NCBI RefSeq assembly: GCF_026212465.1
Contig: NC_080049.1
Coordinates: 24,066,230 to 24,130,229 of the forward strand
DNA from: Amaranthus tricolor
Lineage: Eukaryota > Streptophyta > Magnoliopsida > Caryophyllales > Amaranthaceae
Direction: 5' to 3'
Length of the DNA stretch: 64,000 bases
Shown: positions 13,401 through 21,898 of the stretch, one piece after another
Numbering within the stretch: position 1 is the stretch's first letter
Layout: each line of letters opens with the position of its first letter
The notes under the pieces: model-generated
What the model was told of the DNA's origin: nothing
Seen by the model: only the letters and a program-made list of their open reading frames with translations
Database searches by the model: none
Program-made: the position numbers and the translations under genes

Positions 13401-15518
13401 TTCTTCATATTGTTTGTTTTCTGTTAAGTTTGTTAGGGCTTTATGGTAATTAGTTAAAATTGGGTTTTTGGGGGGAAAAGTTGTTAGTGGCCTTATTGTT
13501 CTTTTGTTCTGTGTTCAGGCTCACTATATGAGCTTTGTAATTGGAATATTTTTGATCATTCAATTATAATAATACTCCTCTCTTCCTCTCCTTCTTCCTC
13601 TATATCTTCTCTATCTTTTTTTTTCTCTTTTCTTCTGTGTTAGAACCAGCTGCACATTTTGGCTGGGAGTCAACATTCATCAAGATCAGTCCAACAGACA
13701 AGATCAGCAAAGGCTGGTCAGTGTCAGTGGTACACAAACAAAGAGCTTTAAATCCTGATTCATATCACTCTTTCCAGCGCAAAATTCTTCCCTACTCACA
13801 AACTGACATTAAAACATACCAAAAAAACGACAGCGTATAAAACATATCTTGAGACTTAAATCATTCGCTAGGACATATCTAGGGGTGAAAGTTGTTCGGA
13901 TTAAAACCGCAAACCGCACTAGTCCAAACCGAATAAAAATATAGTTTGGTGTTTTTTAAAATTTGGTTTGAAAATAAAAAACCAAATTAATAAGGTTTGG
14001 ACTCGGTTCCAGATGTTATGGAACCGAAAACCGAAATGTGAACCGAAATATTCAAAAGTGTGCTAAGCCCAATAAAGAAAATGAATGAAAATGGGCCAAA
14101 AAAAGTTGAACCCTTATAACAGCCTCATATATAACACACAAAAACTCTAAATTTTCTACCCAATTCGTTTTCTCACTCATCCAGACTTGCTTCTAATTCC
14201 TCCTCTAGATTTTAAAGAGTTAGAGTGGCAATCATCCAAATCTTCATCTTCTCTACATCTTCATTCAAATCATCATCTAGACTTGCTTCTTCCTCCATCT
14301 TCTATACATCATCCAAATCTTCAACACTCATCATCTACTGAATATTTTCGCGAATTTGTGAAGCGTCGTGAATCTTGCATCTTGTTTCTTGGTTCTCTTG
14401 ATGTTTTATATACTGATTTGTTCATAAATATGTTTGTTTTTTGTTTCAAGATGTGAATCTTTATAAATCTTGTAAGCTTTATGAATTTTGCATCATTTTG
14501 TTTTTTATTCTACTAATGTTTTGCCTACAGATTTGTTTGAGAATCCGCTCAGCTTATTTGAGAATTTGGAAATCTGATTTTTTCAGCAAGATGAGAAATT
14601 CAAATCATTGATATGTTACTGTACTATTTAATTGTTTACAAGAATGAACTTGTATTATCTGAGCAAATTTATTCAGGTATGTTGTGTATTTAATATTCAA
14701 AGTATATGTTATTTGATCAATATATATTCTGCCTAATGTGACATAAGATTTCAAAACAAAATTTCAGTCTTTGGCGGTTTAATTCAATCTTTCGGAATCA
14801 AACATGGTTCGGTGCGGTTTAGAGACCGAACAAATAAGGTTTGGTTTTGGACTGAAAAATTAAAACCAGAAATAATTACGGTACGATTTGGTTTAGTTAA
14901 AAATCCAAACCGTACCCCGAACTTTCACCCCTAGATATATCACTCATAAATGTCAATAAACCAACTCAACCAAAAGCTTAGAGTTGATGATTAAAGTCCA
15001 TATGTTATATAATCTATCATAAAACAACTCATATAATAACCCAACTCATTATTTCTTTCCTGAAGAAAAATAATTACTAGTAAGTCTTAAAAATCACATT
15101 AAATGAATTGAAGAGCAAACTGTTTAACCATTATGTGTATCCAAATATGAGTACACTACCAAAATATAGCAAGACCCCACAAGCTGATCAAATGGCTAAA
15201 CCAAGAAAAACTAATAACATTCCCCTTCATCGCAACATCTAAAAATAGCATTTTATCCAAACTGTACTCATACCCCACCAAAGCAGCAAAATTTTGAACA
15301 TTAATTAAAAATCAAAATTAAATTACACACAGGCGTAATTTTACCACAAACAAGTTCAAATTTAACAACAAGACCAAAAAAAGAAAGAGAAGAAAAGGAA
15401 AAACCTTGAGGAAAAGTCGATGACCATCATGAAGGCGGTCGAAAGTGCCACCAAGAACAACCGACCCATAAGAATTAGGAGGAGAAATATTGGTCGGAAT
15501 ATCTTCATCAGGACCCAT
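10418..15518 (-). CDS. COAD: Phosphopantetheine adenylyltransferase (PPAT), six exons, 172 aa
   Basis: Exons (minus strand, in order): 15518-15405, 12753-12682, 11541-11482, 11166-11072, 10677-10608, 10525-10418; all introns are GT-AG and the 519 bases are in frame to TGA. The enzyme joins ATP and 4'-phosphopantetheine to dephospho-CoA, the penultimate step of CoA synthesis. The nucleotidyltransferase signature [11 protein letters not shown] lies in exon 1 (about residues 20-30), the substrate-binding region DGPMLAKKQ in exon 2, [11 protein letters not shown] in exon 4, [13 protein letters not shown] in exon 5, and the C-terminal LSSTSLRKR motif in exon 6. Length and order match plant PPAT. 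I start at the ATG of MGPDED because the open frame upstream (to 15761) contains no ATG, only a GTG. Intron 1 (12754-15404) holds a hAT-type element and, around 13380-13860, LTR-like AT-rich DNA. Nothing suggests loss of function. Confidence 0.93.
13880..14933. mobile_element. Non-autonomous hAT-type transposon, 1054 bp, in PPAT intron 1
   Basis: Ends are inverted repeats TAGGGGTGAAAGTT / AACTTTCACCCCTA (one extra base inside), flanked by an 8-bp duplication, GACATATC (13872-13879) and GATATATC (14934-14941), with one mismatch. An 8-bp target duplication and a TAGGGG-type end fit the hAT superfamily. Subterminal CGGTTTGGTT-like words occur at both ends. The inside has no transposase; a Ser/His-rich 89-codon frame (14187-14456) starts with TTG and is not convincing. 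Confidence 0.85.
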
Positions 15519-15867
15519 TTTATAACGAATACTAAATCGAAGAGGGGAAATGGTAAAAGTGGTATTCAGAGAAGAAGATCGTGGAGTAGTCCTAGAGGGA
15601 ATCAAAGAGGAAGATCTTGACAAAAATGGTGGAATTGAAGGTAGAAACAAGAGAAGAGGTGGAGTTTTAGAACAACGGACCGCCGTAGCGGCTGACGGTA
15701 GTCCGATTTCGCCGGAACTATCGGGAACTAACCACGGGTCCGGGTATTGTTCCCTATCCACTCCGTCCTGCGTTCTTTTGCCCCTTGGGCATCTCCTTTC
15801 GTAATTGTATTTGTTATTTTTTGGATTTCGCTATTCTAAGAGAATCAACTTCAATTTTTATTGAGAT

Positions 15868-16415
15868 AAAAAAAAAAGAAATTTCATGTGGTACCGTGAT
15901 GTTTGAATTTTTCCTGTGATAACTGAAATTTTTTAGAAATTCATACTGTATCTTTGAGGTTTACCAAATTATTTTACCGTGATTTTTTTGCACTTAAAAC
16001 GTTAACAAACGTTAATTTCAAAACTTTGAAGCTGTTGTACGCCTATTTATGCGACCATTTTAAATTCTATCAATTTCAACTTTTTCCTCCAAAATATAAG
16101 CCCTAATTCACCATTTCAAGTACTATATTTAAATTTGGAGAAAAATATGATTTTGATGAAAGATTGTAAAGTTAGGGTTTATGTTTTGGGAGAAAAGATT
16201 GAAACTGATGGAATTTAAAATGGTGAGTCGGATAAATAGGCATACAACAACCTTAAAGCTTCGAAATTAACGTTTGCTAACGTTTTATGCGCAAAAAGGT
16301 CACGGTGGCACAATTTGGTAAACTTCAGGATTACTGCGTGGATTTTTTAAAATTTTTGATTATCACGTGGAAAACCCAAAACCTCATGGTTACCACAAGG
16401 AATTTCCAAAAAAAA
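15868..16415. mobile_element. Foldback (long inverted repeat) element of about 540 bp
   Basis: The left arm (about 15868-16105) and right arm (about 16180-16415) are imperfect reverse complements over roughly 235 bp. The left reads GAAATTTCATGTGGTACCGTG and the right ends GGTTACCACAAGGAATTTCC; CAAACGTTAATTTC and CGCCTATTTAT also recur in inverse. Poly(A) lies on both sides, so a target duplication cannot be told apart. It lies just upstream of the PPAT start and could fold into a long hairpin RNA if transcribed. Confidence 0.75.
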
Positions 16416-16694
16416 AAATAAATAAAAAGGTTTTCTTTTTTCTTCACTTAAAAAAAATTCAATTTTTCTTTGTTAAAAATTAATGAGCATATAGGAAGAA
16501 AAGTAGTAGCATGAATATCGTTTGTACCGTTTATACTCTTGAATTTTCGTGATTGAAATATTTATAGCCTTAATCTAGCTCGTTGAACTTTAAAACCTTT
16601 GTCAATAAAAATCCAATGGGTAACAAAAAGTGAGTGAAGGAAAAAAGAGTAGAGCGGGAATTTCTCCCCTTGATTTTAACATATGTCCTCGACA

Positions 16695-17664
16695 ACATCA
16701 CATTCCATTCTGCGCACCAATTGTTTGAATGTCCTTGATGGGAGTGACCGTGAATAAGTCAACTGGATTTGTACAGGATTGAATTCTTTGAATTTTTATC
16801 TTTCTATCCTTCTGTAGATCATGTGTGAAGAATAACTTTATTGACAAGTTTTTTATCCTATCACCCTTGATGTATCCTTCACTAACTAGTTCAATGCAGG
16901 TTGTATTATCTTCATAGTTTGTAGTTGGTGTCTTTGTTATAATATTTAACCCACATTCTTGTTGGAGTTTTCCAATGAGGTAACTATATGATTTTCCAAA
17001 GCAAAAGAACTCCTGGCCAATTAGAAACAAAAAGAAATAGACACATTGTCCCGATAAAGGGGATCCAAGGGCGATACTCTTATCCAATTTGAGTCTCTAT
17101 TGTTGATTTTCAAGGGTACTTGTATATATTGTAAATACATATCCATTTTGTGACTTGACCTCTTGGAGGACGGATAGGTATCCTGTGTGATACCCCGGGT
17201 TGAGGTTTAAAAATGATTGATGGACTACTCATGTCAACACGATGCATTTTCTTTTGACCTCCACAGTTAAGTGTACTTAGAGAGGGAGCAATAATATTAG
17301 GATGATTGACCTCCTGGGAGTTTTCTTGTTTGCGCACGAGTGAGACCAATGTGTGTTGAAAGGATTTATGTTGGTTTGTGGGGCCAGTCTACAGTCTCCA
17401 TGTGTAGTCACCAGCAGTTTAATGAGACCAGGTTGTTACATCCTACATCAACATATCCAACAAGTATGACATCATTTCTTAACTAGTAGAATAACTCAAG
17501 ATTTGTAGTTCCTTTAGGTGTCGAAATAGATATTTTATCCCATTCCAATATCTTCTCTTCGGTGCATTTCTATACCTAGCCAACAACTTTGCAGAAAATG
17601 TTATGTCAAGTCTTGTATTATTTACCAAGTACATCAAAGCACAAATGTCACTCAAATATAGCAT
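16695..17664 (-). pseudogene. Ty1/copia polymerase relic (RT end and RNase H)
   Basis: Two minus-strand pieces belong together. 17664-17479 has YLSDICALMYLVNNTRLDIT and LLARYRNAPKRRYWNGIKYL, typical of the region between RT and RNase H of plant Copia elements. 17185-16698 has GYLSVLQEVKSQNGYVF-like sequence, YEDNTTCIELVSEGYIKGDR and FFTHDLQKD, typical of Copia RNase H. The order is right for one element and the gap is exactly the solo LTR at 17186-17440. Frames are shifted and no LTRs of this Copia element were found, so it is a dead fragment. Confidence 0.85.
17186..17440 (+). mobile_element. Solo LTR of Cassandra type with 5S-rRNA-like segment
   Basis: It begins TGTGATACCCCGG and ends GGTTGTTACA, 255 bp, with flanks TCCTG (17181-17185) and TCCTA (17441-17445) that look like a 5-bp target duplication with one change. 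Inside, about 17259-17330 resembles plant 5S rRNA (CCACAGTTAAGTGTACTTAG, then GGATGATTGACCTCCTGGGA). LTRs of this size that carry 5S-derived promoter sequence are the hallmark of the Cassandra TRIM family. A primer site is absent after it, so it is solo. It lies inside the Copia relic. Confidence 0.8.
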
Positions 17665-18500
17665 TTAGGGCCTAAAATTTCTTCATTTTCTTTTCGTGGA
17701 TGAAATGAGTACTTTTTTTCATGTTTTGTGATCAAACTACTAATACTAGAGAACTCAGTGGAGTAGCATATCTGAGAGTAATTAGAGTGAGAATATTAAA
17801 AGTCACTCATACATAATACATATTAATTTCGAAGCTCTAATTGCTCTTCTCTAAATTTCTCATAAGAAACGAAACCAGGTAACATTGAGTTTGGCTTTCT
17901 TTGTTTTTTTATTCAATATAATAGATCCTATTTTAAAGGTTTACATCATTTTTTTTTGCTTTATCATGTCAAATATATGATTGCAAGAGTCAAAGGTCAT
18001 AAATGGAATTTAGTGGATTAATTATAACGACAAAGACAAAATATGATAACTAGGTTACAATGATTGCACTTCTTTTATTTATTATAGTGACTATAACTCA
18101 TAAATATACATATTAAATTTTACATCTATAATTTATAAATATATGACTGTAATTTATATAAATAATTTTTTTAATCTTGTCATCATAGACATAATAAAAC
18201 TAGTCTTCAGCAATTGAGGAACTGTGTAATAATCGACAAATTACTCCCAACTTCATCACTTTAATTTTCAATGAGAAATCATACTTTGACTTAAATTTGC
18301 GTATGTCACGTGTTGTAATTAGCACTATATTTTTACTGATTTTTAAAAAATTATTTATTTAACATTTAATCGATAAATTACACATATAATCATAATTAAT
18401 ACTAGTAGTACATAAAAAAAACACTTTTTAAAGATCACATACATGATATCCTTAAAGATTAAAAAGGCTAGGTGAAAATTAATTTTAGAATCTTATTTAA
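17665..18500. other. Intergenic, nothing recognised
   Basis: Very AT-rich sequence between the Copia relic and the 3' end of peroxidase copy 1. No long frame, terminal repeat or RNA gene was recognised. Confidence 0.5.
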
Positions 18501-18501
18501 A

Positions 18502-18640
18502 AGAATAATATTTATTCAAATTAAAATTAAGAAGATGTTACTCTTAAAAAAAAAAAAACTCTTTAGTTAAAAAATAATATTTATTCAAATTAAAATTAAG
18601 AAGATGTTACTCTTAAAAAAAAAAAAAAAAAAAAAACTCT
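18502..18640. repeat. About 70-bp tandem duplication abutting the peroxidase stop codon
   Basis: A unit with AATAATATTTATTCAAATTA, AAGAAGATGTTACTCTT, a poly(A) run and ACTCTTTAGTTAA occurs twice in direct order (from about 18505 and about 18577). The poly(A) run is 13 bases in one copy and about 23 in the other. The second copy ends at the stop codon of peroxidase copy 1, so the word around the stop codon is repeated downstream in the 3' UTR. Confidence 0.8.
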
Positions 18641-19186
18641 TTAGTTAACCTTTGAACAAACTTTCCTTATTTGACCAGCAGTACCCGTATGAACACCAAT
18701 TCTACCCATATTAACCATGGATACCCCAAAGTCTTTAAAGAAGCTTGCTGGATTGCCACCCTTGTGAGTTTGAACGTAAATATTAGTTTCACCATCGTCA
18801 AGTAAAGCAGCATCTGACTGAAATAATCCCCTATTTTTAGACACAAGATCATAGTAGTGCGCATCAAAAATATTGGAGCTTCCAAGATCCATATCCACTA
18901 AATTATTTGGCCCGTTTTTCATACACTTCATCCTTAATTCAACGACATAATTTGGATCCATGGTGGGATCAAAAGAGTTGTTATCACCTTGTCCTGAGAA
19001 GTTGTATAAGCGGTTTATGAATGAAGAACATTGAGCGATGCCTATTGTATGTGCCCCTACAATGTAAACCAAAAAGCATGTTGTATAATCTAGAGGGGAA
19101 TTGTTAATATTATTTAATAATATTAGATTATGTTCCCTCCTATTCATCTTAAGTGTCTCATTTAATTTAATCACTCTATTCAATGC

Positions 19187-19855
19187 TGTTTCAATAATGA
19201 AATGTGGAAGTGCAAGATATTTGAAATTCTAGAAGTGGAAGCGTTGTCTGAGGTAGTGATCCGCTGAAATGGAAGGGACCTGAATTCCTGCAACACAACA
19301 CGTTAGCCTTGTCCGGGGTGATCTCCCGGATAACCCCTCCGACGCTCAAGTTAGAACGGAAATCAGGGATTATTGAATAAATAATGAGATGGAGAATGCG
19401 GGAAGGCCTATATAAGGATGGAAACTGTGGGTATTGTTAGAAAGTTAGTAAAGAGGGTTGCAAGAATTAGACAAAGGCTTCTTATCAGATGATCCTTAAT
19501 TCCCTCACTGTTGGTTGTCTCTATTTATAATGGTGGATAGGAAGTTACTTCTGAGAGGAGGTTGATTATCATAGATAATGGTGGGCGGTTATCAGCATTA
19601 AAGAAGGAGAGTCATGATGGTGAAGAGCAAAGGTCAGTTATAAAAGGGAAGTTAGGTCAATTGGAAGTTACTTACCAGAGGGAAGTTAGGGTATTTGGAG
19701 GTTATCAACTCAGGGCCCAATCAAGGAGGTTGGGGAATTCAGAAAAAACCCCTTGATTGAAAGTCAAGGTCAATCCGAGAGGTCAAGGGGTATTAAGGTA
19801 GTATGACATTAATAATTTAAATAAATAAATTAATTAAACAAGTGTTACCATGACA
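19187..19855 (-). repeat. 3' LTR of the Gypsy element
   Basis: 669 bp, TGTTTC at the left and ACCATGACA at the right edge on the plus strand. On the coding strand a TTATAAATAGAG box (about 19522-19533) is a likely LTR promoter TATA. The block on that strand with CTTGAGCGTCGGAGGGG (about 19275-19345) recurs in the LTRs of the small element at 34835-38023. Confidence 0.95.
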
Positions 19856-19873
19856 TTTAGCCCCACGCATGAA
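19856..19873 (-). other. Polypurine tract of the Gypsy element
   Basis: On the minus strand CATGCGTGGGGCTAAA lies directly before the 3' LTR. The same word, CATGCGTGGGGCTAA, lies directly before the 3' LTR of the small element (37510-37524), which supports its role as plus-strand primer. Confidence 0.7.
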
Positions 19874-20375
19874 GGATGATGTGAGGAGGGAGCCCCAACG
19901 ACCCGAAACATCTTTCTTTATGCGGAAATAATGCTCATTTATCAAAACCGAATTTATGGAGGGATTGGAATGCTCAAGGAGATGAATATACGCCACATTT
20001 TGGCAGACCTTCTGGCGGATTATGAAAATTGGGCTCGTAAGCTTCGAATCGACTGCTCACATGTCGAATTCCGAGTTGTAACGAAAAAGTTACTGACATC
20101 TTCAAAATGATCATGAGACACACAAAGTCCAAGAGGAAAGCAAACAAGCGAGTCGAGCCGCGGCTTGTAGCGTGCCGCGAGGTAGCCACTGCCGTCTATA
20201 CCATCTAGCAGCAAAAATGTAGTTGTGGAGGTTTGATCCTGCGACTTTTGGAATAGCATGCAGCACTTGGAACCAACTGAGACAGCTATCTATTTGTGTA
20301 GTTTGTCGCGCGGATTTTTTATAATTTGATGCTTCCAGCCCAGTTTGTGCTACTTTAATGCTGCGGCTATTCCAT

Positions 20376-21501
20376 GACTTAGAATTTTTTTGGAATTTGC
20401 TTACCAAAGGGGGGGTCCGACTTGTCTATCTTGCGGACAATATGACAGTTTCCTCCCTTCCGTTTCGGATTATATTATATTTGAGGCCGCGGAAATTCTA
20501 AGACTTAGAATATTTTTGGGCGAAATTGCCACCAAGGAGGGTCCGTCTTGTCGACCCCACGGACAAGATACCAACTTTATTGTTAAATCTTCTTTCTCGC
20601 TATTATATGCCGTGGAGTCTTAGGAGGATAATATGCCGCGGTATAAATATGTCTCAAAGCCAGAGTAATAAATCACGTGAGCAACTGACGATGCGGCTTG
20701 GACTTTCTCTCAGAATATTTTCGCGTCTTTGATTTAATCATGACGCGAACTGATAGTCCGTGTCTTCAACTACGCATTCAATATGAAAATCCTTCCATAC
20801 TTAGAATATTTTCAAAATGATTGGAAGCACCTGGGGGTCCGACTTATCGATATCACGGATTGATAAGAATACTTGGAATAATTTCTCGTCTCAACGAGCC
20901 TCTCATATCCTCTACGCCGCGGAATAAATGTAAGGGTCTGCATCTTCAACCAGACGGGCAATGCGGAAGTCCTTCTATACTTTGAAAAATTAGAAGTTGT
21001 TCATATGACACTTTCTAAGGAGTATGACGTGGCCTTGTTGTATTCCGCGGCCATCTTGGGATGACTCGGAAAAAGGATCCACCAGATTTATAAGTCGGAC
21101 GGTAGAATGGGCAATCTCTATACTTAGAATTTTTTCATATTTCTCTTGGGGTGTAGTTTAGGGTCCGACTTATCGACTCTACGGCGTCGGTAGGAAATTT
21201 GGTAACTTAGAGAAATTATCAATATTTTCGCACACTTTGGGTCTCCGACTTATCGACTCCCCGGATACGTTCAAGTGTTGAAATACTTAGCCAAATTTTC
21301 CATATCTCCCCTGTAATTGGGGGTCCGACTTGTCGACTTCACGGATGTTGCAAAGTACATAGAAAAATTATCCATATTTACCCTCTCATTGGGGGTCCGA
21401 CTTATCGACCCTACGGTTCTTCGAGAGCTGGGTGACTGGATACTTAAAAAAATTATTCCTAACCCCCCTCACATTGAGGGTCCGATTTATCGACTTCCCG
21501 G
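20376..21501 (+). repeat. Array of eight GGGTCCGACTTATCGAC motifs upstream of the antisense gene
   Basis: Consensus GGGTCCGACTTRTCGAC followed by about three bases and ACGG or CCGG. Copies: 20413-20436, 20539-20562, 20835-20858, 21161-21184, 21239-21264, 21321-21344, 21393-21416, 21478-21501. Most are preceded 20-50 bp earlier by ACTTAGAATATTTT-like words, so the unit is a degenerate 75-320 bp repeat that tightens to about 70-90 bp near its end. CCGCGG words are also frequent. The array ends about 400 bp before the ATG of the plus-strand gene, where a promoter would be. Two more copies lie past that gene (25160-25251). Confidence 0.85.
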
Positions 21502-21568
21502 TTTTGGTGTTGGATTCCACTTCTCGTTTTAAGGGTGTTTAGGTGTGAAGTTAAGCATTTATTACTAC

Positions 21569-21580
21569 AATAAATAGGGA
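21569..21580 (+). promoter_or_regulatory. Possible TATA box of the antisense gene
   Basis: AATAAATAGGG lies about 320 bp before the ATG at 21899, after the motif array and before a TC/AG-rich leader (AAGTAGAGAGATAAGCTC). The position is plausible; there is no direct evidence. Confidence 0.3.
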
Positions 21581-21898
21581 TTTTGGAACTGTTCCCTCTC
21601 ACCTAACCTTTATTAATATTTTCTTAATTTCTTAAGTTATTAGTGAGAGAAAGTAGAGAGATAAGCTCTGACAATCATCAACCACCCTTCAAACTTTTGA
21701 CAAAATTTTCGAAGATCTTCAAGGCTTCTGACAGAACTTCATCAAGTTTCTGACAAATCTTCAAATTACTTCAATAAGGTATTCAAATTTTCCTTCAAAT
21801 TGTTGAATTTCTTCAAACTGTTCTTGAATGTTAGCTTAAGACTTTGAATTTGTTTATGAATTTAGTCTTTATTCTTCACAAGTTTCGTCTACTACTTT

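Noticed and set aside
14187..14456. 89-codon Ser/His-rich frame inside the hAT-type element
   Set aside because: Begins with TTG, low complexity, no transposase or other recognisable motif.
15420..15804. Plus-strand frames opposite PPAT exon 1
   Set aside because: Shadows of the PPAT exon and its leader.
18641..19183. A short independent gene from 19183
   Set aside because: The part beyond 19056 is intron; the exon starts after a TAG acceptor and matches exon 4 of copy 2.
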